Of a stretch of DNA of 64,000 nt, positions 8,301 to 15,255 are shown piece by piece. Under the pieces are notes generated by a model that did no database searches, had not been told where the DNA came from, and saw nothing but the letters and a program-made list of their open reading frames with translations. The stretch is taken from the NCBI GenBank assembly GCA_900553605.1, contig USDX01000001.1, positions 150,217 to 214,216 on the forward strand, written 5' to 3'. Origin of the DNA: an uncultured Eggerthella sp. (lineage in GTDB: Bacteria; Actinomycetota; Coriobacteriia; Coriobacteriales; Eggerthellaceae). Each line of letters begins with the position of its first letter. Position 1 is the first letter of the stretch. The translations under genes were made by a program, and so were the position numbers.

Positions 8301-8828
8301 GGCATTGGATTTTGCATCGGAGAGCGTCGTGCGGGCGTTTGCCAGCTCTTTTTCGCCGGCGTCAGCGGCAGCTTGGGCTTTTTCTATCTCGTTTGCTAGC
8401 GCGGCATCTGCATTGTCGCGTGCCTTGCTTGCTGCCGATTTTTCATTCGAGTAAGTCTGCGCAGCGGCATCTCGGTTAGATACCGCATTGTTGTAGGGTG
8501 CTGCTGCCTTGTCGTATTCGGCTTCCGATTGGTTGTAGGCTTCTTGCGCAGCGGCAAGCACCGCCTGAAGCTCCGCGGCAGTTTTGGCGTTTTGCAAGCT
8601 TTGACGAATGAGCGCTGCCGTTGAGCGGCTATTGGCTTCTGCTGCTTTATGTAGAGAAGGGGTGTTTTCCTGTGTGCTTGAGGCGTTCTGTGCGTGCGCC
8701 AACGTCGGTAACACCGTGGGCAGTGCGAGTCCTGCTGCCAGGACCAGGCTTGCTGCTTTGGCGGCAGGGGAGGCTCCGGCTTTTGTTCGGGTATAGGTTT
8801 GGGCATTGCAAGCATGTTTTGCACTCAT
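5370..8828 (-). CDS. Cell-wall anchored coiled-coil protein with CAP domain
   Basis: 1152 aa from the ATG with GGAAGGAA upstream; a TTG 15 bases earlier is less likely because it overlaps that ribosome site. Residues 1-45 are an export signal ending LPTLAHA. About 55-450 and 700-1090 are Ala/Glu/Lys/Gln heptad repeats, strongly coiled-coil. Between them, about 455-700, is a CAP/SCP domain with its usual marks: a DHSLLQVNCENLA motif, GWYKKEK and GHYTNLFW. The C-terminus has SPKTG, a hydrophobic span and RKLRR, a sortase signal. Probably a long fibre presenting a CAP head at the surface. No sortase gene is adjacent. Confidence 0.9.
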   Translation of the reverse strand: MSAKHACNAQTYTRTKAGASPAAKAASLVLAAGLALPTVLPTLAHAQNASSTQENTPSLHKAAEANSRSTAALIRQSLQNAKTAAELQAVLAAAQEAYNQSEAEYDKAAAPYNNAVSNRDAAAQTYSNEKSAASKARDNADAALANEIEKAQAAADAGEKELANARTTLSDAKSNAAEKQKAYDEALNKAAAANDALAAAKEAAKEATPEALAEAQQKSSEAQAALDKAASNLSQAQSELRAAQAKVDEAKAESEQAQQKLTAAKTAKANADNAVANATAKLNSAKAALDAAKGGVSEDALAAAQAKVDSAQTELSAAQEKQQKAESALSAANSSVSTAETDLAKANSAVATKEKAATDAQVTLDAAKKAATAAENDLASAKTENAAAIEAKQRADEAVAAAQSEKEKSDAAVKQAKLDKTAADSAVSAAQAEVDRINSEIDAANEQAKQGSLGFVNWMLSQENLTDEQKNDLERAKQVIEKATTESFDKYAYGDRASFMPEERNNMVTVIGDEKDATSLVNLKKSIGIMKKINELRASDDNFVGDMKRNPSLTNFYFMAVAQTGADRGAGLRDHSLLQVNCENLAFGYTDDPTIGWYKKEKRTFDQIKDELGITEINEATLQQIKTEAKARNVVVGHYTNLFWAADQLMGVGFTQYRTTACYNASYLSNYQNKYSKYASYTIDEFEALIDAYQEYLDNPGGAVSLDQQLEAAKAALAQAQTKQSSAGEALSAKEQAATTAQQNVGQAQAKQTEAQSAVEVSEQSVSEKQKAAKAAQDAVAQAIQALNEANAQLEEAKSNVFTKQQALAAAKENASAAEADLAAAKGETEAAQRNKDAANEELAGLSAELAQAQEAYDAALTIQESAVAKQNEAASKLKAAENDAANAAEALKQAEANAEAKQGEVAKAEQEAANANSKLLDAQGKFARLNGLVLAVEQAQDKAGNASTSAADAKLELDTANAAIHAAEAAVAQREQESTAFADTLAAAKAINANDAYGNGITDTRFADLDALYTAAREAQAKADAAKAELEAAEQEVGRHSEHYVEALLNYQEAAENLRAAQAAYDAALAKELAEQEAANQAGSANNAANPTTTPAKLQLNSKQANASQANSASPKTGDNKAAGTFAALAGAGAGAALLAGRKLRRTKHVK

Positions 8829-9055
8829 GGGATTTCCTTCCAACGGGGTTTCGATGCCCCTATGTTCAGCTGATTTCGAATCCCAAAAAAGTGTTTATAA
8901 ACGAGTAAAAAAATAACCAACACCATAAGGCTAGCGATCTTGTTCCCGGTTTTGCCTGCGTGGCGAATAGGTGAGGCCTCAGGAGGACAGGAGATTCGCG
9001 GGGTAGTGCGTTCAGGCAAGAAGTCGAAGATCCTTTCAACGGTAGACCGCCTCGC

Positions 9056-9061
9056 TATACT
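9056..9061 (+). promoter_or_regulatory. Candidate -10 element just before a leaderless gene
   Basis: TATACT lies 8 bases before the ATG of the glycosylase-Vsr gene, which places the transcription start at or next to the ATG. No AGGAG-like ribosome site is present. The -35 region (TTTCAA, 16 bases upstream) is weak. The message would be leaderless, a frequent arrangement in Actinobacteria. Confidence 0.45.
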
Positions 9062-9069
9062 TATGCAGT

Positions 9070-10098
9070 ATGGCAACCTACCAACATATATCCCACGGGT
9101 TCGAGCCCGTGTTCAATGAGCGTTCCACCGTGCTGGTTTTGGGGTCGTTTCCCTCTGTGCTTTCGCGCAAGAACGATTTCTACTACGGCAACCCCCAGAA
9201 TCGCTTTTGGCGTGTGCTTGCCGCCATTGCGAAGGAGCCTGTGCCTGAAGCTATTTCCGAAAAGAAGGAAATGCTGCTTTCGTGTGGCATTGCACTATGG
9301 GACGTTATCCAGGAATGCGACATCAAAGGATCAAGCGACGCTAGCATCAAGAATGCGGTGCCCGCCCAAGTGGAACTCATCACGCGCACGGCCCCCATCA
9401 AGCGCGTTATATGCAATGGGGCTACAGCGGGTCGCCTGTATAAAAAGTACCTACTATATAAAGTAGGAATAGAAGCAGAAGTGCTGCCTTCCACGAGCCC
9501 CGCAAATGCGGCATGGGGCTTCGATCGCCTAAGTGAACGTTGGCTCGCGGCGCTTGATGGCGTGCAGCCTGCAACGGATGATGAAGTGGATTCGTTCGAG
9601 TGCGAACGGAAGAGTGCCAAGCGCGCGGGTAAGGGCGAAGTTGAGTATGCCCATGTGCGTATTCCAGCGCCCGATGCGTCGAGCTATGCGGTGCATAAAT
9701 CTATGCAGGGCAACAAGCGTAAAGACACCAAACCCGAGCTTCTAGTTCGACAGCGCCTTCGCGAAGCGGGCCTGGGCGGCTATCGTTTGCAATGGAAAGT
9801 TCCGGGACGCCCCGATGTGGCGTGGCCGGGGAAGAAGGTGGCGCTCTTTATCCACGGCTGCTATTGGCACCGCTGCCCGCATTGCAACCTTTCCCTTCCC
9901 AAGAAGAACACCGAATATTGGGTGGCAAAGTTCAACCGCAATCAAGAACGTGATGCACAAAACGAAGCGGCGCTTATCGCCGATGGTTGGAAGGTGCATG
10001 TGATTTGGGAATGCGAGTTGAAGAGAGACAAACGTGAGGAAACGTTCGCGAAGCTCCTGCCTGAGCTTGCGCGCGAACTAAATAAGGAACTTTGTTAA
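9070..10098 (+). CDS. DNA-deoxyinosine/uracil glycosylase fused to Vsr endonuclease
   Basis: 342 aa with two repair domains. Residues 1-160 match family 6 uracil-DNA glycosylases (hypoxanthine-DNA glycosylase): GSFPSVLSRKNDFYYGNPQNRFW near the start, including the Asn of NPQNRFW used in catalysis, and STSPANA later. Residues 200-342 are a very short patch repair endonuclease: KDTKPELLVR, GRPDVAWP with the catalytic Asp, HGCYWHRCPHC with zinc and active-site residues, and WECEL. The glycosylase removes deaminated bases; Vsr nicks at T:G mismatches left by 5-methylcytosine deamination. No cytosine methylase is nearby. Joining both in one chain is unusual. Confidence 0.88.
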   Translation: MATYQHISHGFEPVFNERSTVLVLGSFPSVLSRKNDFYYGNPQNRFWRVLAAIAKEPVPEAISEKKEMLLSCGIALWDVIQECDIKGSSDASIKNAVPAQVELITRTAPIKRVICNGATAGRLYKKYLLYKVGIEAEVLPSTSPANAAWGFDRLSERWLAALDGVQPATDDEVDSFECERKSAKRAGKGEVEYAHVRIPAPDASSYAVHKSMQGNKRKDTKPELLVRQRLREAGLGGYRLQWKVPGRPDVAWPGKKVALFIHGCYWHRCPHCNLSLPKKNTEYWVAKFNRNQERDAQNEAALIADGWKVHVIWECELKRDKREETFAKLLPELARELNKELC

Positions 10099-10257
10099 GC
10101 AAATTTGGGCATGCGGATTTATGTCTCTATTGCATGGCGGCATTGGAGCCTATGATGAAATAGCGAGGCAGCCAAATTGCCATTTACTGCCAATTTCGAC
10201 TCATTTCGTGCCAGGTTGTGAATCTTTTGCGAATACTTGCTTCAATTCGATTATCCC

Positions 10258-10286
10258 TTGCGCATTACATAGGCAATCAGTATACT
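10258..10286 (+). promoter_or_regulatory. Promoter of the rplB ribosomal operon
   Basis: TTGCGC, a 17-base spacer and TATACT form a good sigma-70 type promoter. It starts a leader of about 150 bases before rplB and shows that this part of the ribosomal cluster has its own promoter. Confidence 0.7.
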
Positions 10287-10292
10287 TTTCAG

Positions 10293-10439
10293 TTGCGTCT
10301 GGCTGTTGATGGATACACCCGGACGCGTGGAAACTCGGAATCGCCGAGGGCTGTCTCCCAAAGGCCCCCATGGCGGTGATGGAGTCCACATAAGACCAAG
10401 GGTCCGAACCTGCAGTTCGAACCCGTAGAAAGGAAGAAA
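10293..10439 (+). promoter_or_regulatory. Structured 5' leader of the rplB operon
   Basis: The 341-base gap after the repair gene holds a promoter and this leader and no gene. Within the leader, 10400-10409 (GGGTCCGAAC) pairs with 10415-10424 (GTTCGAACCC) around a 5-base loop, a 10-bp stem with one mismatch, ending 6 bases before the ribosome site AAAGGAAG. A position this close to the start fits translational autoregulation by a ribosomal protein. The stem resembles a tRNA T-arm, but no tRNA is present. No known leader family is recognised. Confidence 0.5.
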
Positions 10440-11270
10440 ATGGGAGTAAAACAGTTCAAGCCCACGAGCCCTGGACGCCGCTTCCAGACTGTCTCGGACT
10501 TTGCTGAGATCACCAGCACTACGCCCGAGAAGTCCCTGTTGGCGCCCCTGCCCAAGAAGGCTGGCCGCAACAACAATGGCCGTATCACTACGCGTCATCA
10601 GGGTGGCGGCAACAAGCGTCGTTACCGCATCATCGACTTCAAGCGCAACAAGGACGGTATCCCCGCCAAGGTTGCCACGATCGAGTACGACCCCAACCGC
10701 AGTGCTCGCATCGCTCTTCTGCACTATGCAGACGGTGAAAAGCGCTACATCCTTCAGCCCAAGGGCCTCAAGGTTGGCGAAACGGTAGTATCTGGCGCTG
10801 ATGCAGACATCAAGCCCGGCAACGCACTGCCCCTGTCCGCTATCCCCGTTGGTACGCTCATCCACGCAGTTGAGCTCCAGCCTGGTCGCGGTGCAGCAAT
10901 CGCTCGTTCCGCTGGCACCAGCATTCAGCTGATGGGCAAGGAAGGCAAGTATGCAATCCTGCGTATGCCTTCTTCCGAAATGCGTCGCGTTCTCGTAACC
11001 TGCCGCGCAACCGTTGGCGAAGTTGGTAACGCCGAGCACGGCAACATCAAGATCGGCAAGGCTGGCCGTAACCGTTGGATGGGCATCCGCCCCAGCGTTC
11101 GCGGTACTGTAATGAACCCTGTCGACCATCCTCATGGTGGTGGCGAAGGCAAGAACAAGTCTTCTGGTCGTCATCCTGTTACTCCGTGGGGCGTGTCTAC
11201 CAAGGGTCATCGCACTCGCAACCCCAAGAAGGCTTCGAGCCGCCTGATCATCCGCCGTCGCAAGAAGTAG
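10440..11270 (+). CDS. rplB: 50S ribosomal protein L2
   Basis: 276 aa, the normal length. Hallmarks are MGVKQFKPTSPGRRF at the N-terminus, GRNNNGRITTRHQGGG, and the HPHGGGEGK segment near 230 that lies at the peptidyl transferase centre. It is the first gene of this cluster here; normally rpsJ, rplC, rplD and rplW precede it in one operon. Ribosome site AAAGGAAG. Confidence 0.98.
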   Translation: MGVKQFKPTSPGRRFQTVSDFAEITSTTPEKSLLAPLPKKAGRNNNGRITTRHQGGGNKRRYRIIDFKRNKDGIPAKVATIEYDPNRSARIALLHYADGEKRYILQPKGLKVGETVVSGADADIKPGNALPLSAIPVGTLIHAVELQPGRGAAIARSAGTSIQLMGKEGKYAILRMPSSEMRRVLVTCRATVGEVGNAEHGNIKIGKAGRNRWMGIRPSVRGTVMNPVDHPHGGGEGKNKSSGRHPVTPWGVSTKGHRTRNPKKASSRLIIRRRKK

Positions 11271-11294
11271 CGCCCGATCGCATAAGGAGAAACA

Positions 11295-11552
11295 TTGAGC
11301 AGAAGTTTGAAAAAAGGTCCCTTCGTGGAGCCTCGCCTTCTCGATCGCGTTATTGCGATGAACGAAGCTGGCGACAAGAAGGTCATCAAGACGTGGTCGC
11401 GTTCTTCCACCATCTTCCCCGAGATGGTTGGTCACACCATCGCTGTGCATGATGGTCGCAAGCACGTGCCGGTTTACGTTACTGAATCCATGGTTGGCCA
11501 CAAGCTGGGCGAGTTCGCACCTTCTCGCACCTTCCGCGGCCACGACAAGTAA
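11295..11552 (+). CDS. rpsS: 30S ribosomal protein S19
   Basis: 85 aa. Begins with TTG at 11295, preceded by AAGGAG; MSRSLKKGPFVE is the family's standard start, which fixes this codon. KVIKTWSRSSTI and HDGRKHVPVYVTE are conserved. S19 binds 16S rRNA in the head with S13. It follows rplB by 24 bases in the usual order. Confidence 0.97.
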   Translation: MSRSLKKGPFVEPRLLDRVIAMNEAGDKKVIKTWSRSSTIFPEMVGHTIAVHDGRKHVPVYVTESMVGHKLGEFAPSRTFRGHDK

Positions 11553-11566
11553 GGAAAGGGTGAAAC

Positions 11567-11908
11567 ATGGAAGCTAAAGCAATCGCTCGCTACGTACGCG
11601 TTTCGCCCCGCAAGGCACGCATCGTACTCGACCAGATTCGCGGCAAGAACGTTATTGCCGCTCAGGAAACCCTCCGCTTCACCAACCGCGCTGTTGCTGA
11701 GGTTGTAGAGAAGACCCTGAACTCCGCAGTTGCAAACGCTGCACAGAAGGGTGCCGCTAACCCCGAGAACCTCGTGGTTAAGGCATGCTTCGCCGACGAG
11801 GGCCCCACGCTGAAGCGTATCCGCCCCCGCGCAAAGGGCTCTGCTGCTCGCATTCGCAAGCGCACCAGCCACATCACCGTCATCGTAGCAACCCGAGAGG
11901 AGGCATAG
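11567..11908 (+). CDS. rplV: 50S ribosomal protein L22
   Basis: 113 aa. Conserved segments are YVRVSPRKARIVLDQIRGK and the C-terminal RAKGSAARIRKRTSHITV, whose loop lines the exit tunnel where macrolide-resistance changes occur; nothing abnormal is seen there. It lies 14 bases after rpsS and 1 base before rpsC, so it is part of the same transcript. Confidence 0.97.
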   Translation: MEAKAIARYVRVSPRKARIVLDQIRGKNVIAAQETLRFTNRAVAEVVEKTLNSAVANAAQKGAANPENLVVKACFADEGPTLKRIRPRAKGSAARIRKRTSHITVIVATREEA

Positions 11909-11909
11909 T

Positions 11910-12620
11910 ATGGGTCAGAAAGTAAGCCCCACCGGTTTCCGTCTCGGCGTAACCGAGGATTGGCGTAGCCGCTGGTATTCCGACAAGGACTATGCGAAGA
12001 ACCTTGAGAACGACCTCGCTATTCGTTCTTACCTTGACAAGCAGCTCGCCCATGCAGCTGTCTCCCGCGTAGAGATCGAGCGCGCTGGTGACAAGATCAA
12101 GGTCATCATCACCACGTCTCGCCCCGGCGTTGTAATCGGCAAGAAGGGCGCAGAGGTTGACGCACTTCGCAAGAAGCTCAACCAGATCGCCAACGGCCCG
12201 GTTTCCGTTGAGGTTGTAGAGGTTAAGCGTCCTGAACTCGACGCAAGCCTCATCGCTCAGTCCGTTGCTGAGCAGCTTGAAAACCGCGTTGCATTCCGTC
12301 GTGCAATGCGCAAGGCCGTTCAGTCTGCCCGCAAGAGCGGCGCAAAGGGTATCCGTATCCAGTGCGCTGGTCGTCTGGGTGGCGCTGAAATGAGCCGCCG
12401 CGAGTGGTATCGCGAAGGTCGCGTGCCGCTGCACACCCTTCGTGCGAAGATCGACTATGGCTTCGCTACCGCTGCAACCACCATGGGTTCCATTGGTATC
12501 CAGGTTTGGGTGTACCACGGTGAAGTTCTGCCTGGCCAGAAGGCTCCGCAGCCCGCACTCGAGGGTTCTTCCCGTCCTAACCGTTCCCGTCGCCGCAATA
12601 ACGATAGGGGTGATAAGTAA
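11910..12620 (+). CDS. rpsC: 30S ribosomal protein S3
   Basis: 236 aa. Starts MGQKVSPTGFRLGV. A KH domain with PGVVIGKKGAEVD is at about 70-85, and the C-terminal domain carries RIQCAGRLGGAEMSR. The last 20 residues are basic and Asn/Arg-rich, a common variable tail. It helps form the mRNA entry site. Its stop overlaps the rplP start by one base. Confidence 0.98.
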   Translation: MGQKVSPTGFRLGVTEDWRSRWYSDKDYAKNLENDLAIRSYLDKQLAHAAVSRVEIERAGDKIKVIITTSRPGVVIGKKGAEVDALRKKLNQIANGPVSVEVVEVKRPELDASLIAQSVAEQLENRVAFRRAMRKAVQSARKSGAKGIRIQCAGRLGGAEMSRREWYREGRVPLHTLRAKIDYGFATAATTMGSIGIQVWVYHGEVLPGQKAPQPALEGSSRPNRSRRRNNDRGDK

Positions 12621-13042
12621 TGTTGGTACCTAAGCGCGTCAAGCATCGTAAGGTGCAGCGTGGTTCTATGAAGGGTAACGCCAAGGGTGGCACCACTTTG
12701 AACCACGGCACTTGGGGCATTCAGGCCCTGGACCGTCATTGGATCACCAACCGCCAGATCGAGGCTGCACGTATCGCAATGACTCGTCGCATGAACCGTA
12801 CTGGTAATGTTTGGATCACGATCTTCCCCGATAAGCCCATCACGCAGAAGCCTGCTGAAACTCGAATGGGTAAGGGTAAGGGTAACCCTGAGGGTTGGGT
12901 AGCTGTAGTAAAGCCCGGCCGCATCATGTTCGAGATCGATGGTGTTGACGAAGCAACCGCTAAGGATGCTCTTCGTCTGGCTATCGACAAGTTGCCCATC
13001 AAGTGCAAGATCGTAAAGCGTGAGGCAGAAGGGCAGGAGTAA
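12620..13042 (+). CDS. rplP: 50S ribosomal protein L16
   Basis: 140 aa. MLVPKRVKHRKVQRG is diagnostic. AARIAMTRRMNRTGNVWI and the KPAETRMGKGKGNPEGWV loop near the A site and P site are intact. The ATG uses the last A of the rpsC stop (TAATG), so translation of the two is coupled. rpmC follows directly. Confidence 0.98.
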   Translation: MLVPKRVKHRKVQRGSMKGNAKGGTTLNHGTWGIQALDRHWITNRQIEAARIAMTRRMNRTGNVWITIFPDKPITQKPAETRMGKGKGNPEGWVAVVKPGRIMFEIDGVDEATAKDALRLAIDKLPIKCKIVKREAEGQE

Positions 13043-13246
13043 ATGAAAGCAGCAGAGATCCAGAAACTTTCGGGTGAAGATCTGCAGGCTAAACTGAAGG
13101 AGGCTCGTGCAGAGCTCTTCAACCTGCGCTTCCAGATGGCTACCGGCCAGCTCGACAACACCGCTCGCATCAAGCAGGTCAAGAAGGACATCGCCCGCAT
13201 CCAGACCGAGATGCGCGACCGTGAACTCAAGGCCGCTCAGGCTTAG
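13043..13246 (+). CDS. rpmC: 50S ribosomal protein L29
   Basis: 67 aa, two long helices, with the family segment LFNLRFQMATGQLDN. It begins immediately after the rplP stop. L29 lies at the tunnel exit beside L23, a docking site for trigger factor and SRP. Confidence 0.96.
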   Translation: MKAAEIQKLSGEDLQAKLKEARAELFNLRFQMATGQLDNTARIKQVKKDIARIQTEMRDRELKAAQA

Positions 13247-13272
13247 GGTGCAGCTAGGAAGGTTTGAACAAT

Positions 13273-13533
13273 ATGAGTGAAGAACGTAACTCTCGTAAGG
13301 TTCGCCAGGGTGTTGTAGTAAGCATCTCCGGCGACAAGACCTGCGTCGTGCAAGTTCACGAGCGCAAGCCCCATCCTGTATATGGCAAGATGGTTAACTC
13401 CACCAAGAAGCTTCACGCTCATGACGAGAACAACGAAGCTGGTGTAGGCGACACCGTAACGATTATGGAAACCCGCCCGCTTTCTAAGATGAAGCGCTGG
13501 CGCCTTCTCGACATCGTTGAGAAGGCTAAGTAG
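13273..13533 (+). CDS. rpsQ: 30S ribosomal protein S17
   Basis: 86 aa from the ATG at 13273; a TTG three codons earlier would add MNN, but the ribosome site AGGAAGG is then too close. RKVRQGVVVS and RPLSKMKRWRLLDIVEKA are family signatures of this OB-fold protein that binds 16S rRNA helices 7 and 11. It is the last gene of the S10-type segment, running into rplN. Confidence 0.95.
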   Translation: MSEERNSRKVRQGVVVSISGDKTCVVQVHERKPHPVYGKMVNSTKKLHAHDENNEAGVGDTVTIMETRPLSKMKRWRLLDIVEKAK

Positions 13534-13571
13534 GCACTTGCTTACTTAGAAGCATCGAAAGGGATAAGCAC

Positions 13572-13940
13572 ATGATTCAAATGCAGAGCATGCTCGCCGT
13601 TGCTGACAACTCCGGCGCTCGCAAGGTGCAGTGCATCAAGGTCCTGGGCGGCTCCAAGCGCCGTTACGCGGGCCTCGGCGATGTCATCGTTTGCAGCGTT
13701 AAGGAAGCAATGCCCAACGGCAACGTTAAGAAGGGCGAAGTCGTCCGCTGTGTCGTGGTGCGCGTTAAGAAGGAAGTTCGTCGTACTGACGGCAGCTACA
13801 TCAAGTTCGACCAGAATGCTTGCGTTCTGATCGACAACAACGGCGCTCCCCGCGGTACGCGTATCTTCGGTCCTGTTGCACGCGAACTTCGTGACAAGAA
13901 GTACATGAAGATCGTGTCCCTGGCACCGGAAACGCTGTAG
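13572..13940 (+). CDS. rplN: 50S ribosomal protein L14
   Basis: 122 aa. MIQMQSMLAVADNSGARKVQCIKVLGG is the conserved start, and GSYIKFDQNACVLI and GTRIFGPVARELR follow. L14 contacts 16S rRNA at an intersubunit bridge. It opens the spc-type segment, 38 bases after rpsQ, with AAAGGGA upstream. Confidence 0.97.
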   Translation: MIQMQSMLAVADNSGARKVQCIKVLGGSKRRYAGLGDVIVCSVKEAMPNGNVKKGEVVRCVVVRVKKEVRRTDGSYIKFDQNACVLIDNNGAPRGTRIFGPVARELRDKKYMKIVSLAPETL

Positions 13941-13951
13941 GAGGAACATCC

Positions 13952-14269
13952 ATGGCAAAGATGAACATCAAAAAGGGTGACAAGGTCAAGGTTCTTGCTG
14001 GTAAGGATAAGGGTGCTGAAGGCATCGTAATCGCTTCCAACCCCTCGGCTCAGCGCGTCACCGTTGAAAAGGTCAACATGATGAAGAAGGCAATGCGCCC
14101 GACTCAGGCAAACCCTGAAGGCGGCATTGCTAGCGTTGAGGCTCCCATCCATGTCTCCAACGTTATGCTGATCTGCCCCTCCTGCAAGGAGGCAACTCGC
14201 GTCAACATCAAACGTGAAGATGGTAAAAAAGTTCGCGTTTGCAAGCATTGTGGCGCAGATATCGACTAA
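13952..14269 (+). CDS. rplX: 50S ribosomal protein L24
   Basis: 105 aa with a KOW motif at residues 4-31 (IKKGDKVKVLAGKDKGAEG). It also has CPSCK and CKHCG near 70-100, a CxxC pair that would bind zinc, seen in some actinobacterial L24 proteins. L24 is an assembly-initiating protein near the tunnel exit. It starts 11 bases after rplN and is followed by a gap with two hairpins. Confidence 0.96.
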   Translation: MAKMNIKKGDKVKVLAGKDKGAEGIVIASNPSAQRVTVEKVNMMKKAMRPTQANPEGGIASVEAPIHVSNVMLICPSCKEATRVNIKREDGKKVRVCKHCGADID

Positions 14270-14292
14270 AATATTTAGCCGTGCTTTTATGA

Positions 14293-14334
14293 CCCCCGCG
14301 TAATGCGGGGGACGCAAGGTCGGAAATCTTGCGT
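14293..14334 (+). promoter_or_regulatory. Tandem hairpins between rplX and rplE
   Basis: Two adjacent perfect 7-bp stems: CCCCCGC/GCGGGGG (14293-14311, 5-base loop) and ACGCAAG/CTTGCGT (14312-14334, 9-base loop). No U run follows, so these are not simple terminators. In E. coli, S8 represses the spc operon by binding mRNA at just this gene boundary; that these stems do the same is inference. Confidence 0.5.
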
Positions 14335-14364
14335 TTAATTCATCGAGAAAGGTTTTTTAGGACA

Positions 14365-14916
14365 ATGGCTACTCCTCGTCTGAAGGAAAAGTATGTAAAC
14401 GAAGTACGCGACCAGCTTTTCAAGGAGCTCGGTCTCGCTAATGTTAATCAGATTCCTCGCCTTGAGAAGATCGTTATTAACATGGGTGTAGGTCGTGCCG
14501 CTGGCGACAAGAAGCTTCTTGACGGCGCAATCGCCGACCTGCGTACCATCACCGGTCAGCAGCCTATGGTTACCCGCGCTAAGAAGTCCATCGCAGGCTT
14601 CCATCTGCGTGAGGGCCAGGCAATTGGTTGCAAGGTTACCCTTCGCGGTGACCGCATGTGGGAGTTCTTCGACCGCTTGATGTCCACTGCGCTTCCTCGC
14701 GTACGTGACTTCCGTGGTTGCAACCCCAACAGCTTCGACGGTCGAGGCAACTACACTATGGGCCTCACCGAGCAACTTATCTTCCCCGAGATCGAGTACG
14801 ACAAGATCGATCGCACTCGTGGTATGGACATCACGTTCGTAACCACGGCTGAAAACAATGAAGGCGCCAAGGCACTTATGAATGCCATGGGCTTCCCGTT
14901 CAAAAAGGAAAACTAA
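14365..14916 (+). CDS. rplE: 50S ribosomal protein L5
   Basis: 183 aa from the ATG at 14365 (MATPRLKEKYVNEV). An in-frame TTG-type extension to 14329 would cover the hairpins and is rejected. GRAAGDKKLLDGAIADLRTITGQ and RDFRGCNPNSFDGRGNYTMG are conserved. L5 binds 5S rRNA and contacts the P-site tRNA. It is followed by rpsZ with 42 bases between. Confidence 0.96.
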   Translation: MATPRLKEKYVNEVRDQLFKELGLANVNQIPRLEKIVINMGVGRAAGDKKLLDGAIADLRTITGQQPMVTRAKKSIAGFHLREGQAIGCKVTLRGDRMWEFFDRLMSTALPRVRDFRGCNPNSFDGRGNYTMGLTEQLIFPEIEYDKIDRTRGMDITFVTTAENNEGAKALMNAMGFPFKKEN

Positions 14917-14958
14917 CTTCTCGTTAAGAGAATTGGTTATAGGAAAGAAGGATTTTGA

Positions 14959-15144
14959 ATGGCTAAGAAATCGATGATCGCCAAGTCCAAGCGAGAGCCG
15001 AAGTTCTCGACGCGTCAGCACAATCGCTGTGCTCGCTGTGGTCGCCCCCGTGCGTACTACCGCAAGTTCGGTCTGTGCCGCGTCTGCCTTCGTGAGCTCG
15101 CTAACAAAGGCGAACTGCCCGGCGTGACCAAGGCTTCCTGGTAG
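14959..15144 (+). CDS. rpsZ: 30S ribosomal protein S14, zinc-binding type Z
   Basis: 61 aa, the short form of S14. Two CxxC pairs (CARCG and CRVC) about 15 residues apart bind zinc, in contrast to the longer zinc-free form that many bacteria make under zinc limitation. Ribosome site AAGAAGG. It lies in the normal place between rplE and rpsH. Confidence 0.96.
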   Translation: MAKKSMIAKSKREPKFSTRQHNRCARCGRPRAYYRKFGLCRVCLRELANKGELPGVTKASW

Positions 15145-15255
15145 GAACCTTATCAACCCAGTCACGTTGTTGAGTGCCGTTAGTCAAGGCGCATACATCA
15201 TGGGTGCATGCGAACCGGCTTTTCGGCTCATCATGAACAAAGGAGAAACACAACA

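Noticed and set aside
9070..10098. A Vsr system with a cytosine methylase
   Set aside because: No methylase motif (PCQ or ENV) in the neighbouring genes.
10099..10257. Search for remnants of rplW or other S10 genes before rplB
   Set aside because: No L23-like segment could be read in any frame of this gap.
10400..10424. T-arm-like sequence as part of a tRNA
   Set aside because: No acceptor, D-arm or anticodon arm around it; it is only a hairpin.
10251..11543. 430-aa open frame opposite rplB and rpsS
   Set aside because: A codon-bias shadow of real ribosomal genes; no ribosome site or recognisable domain.
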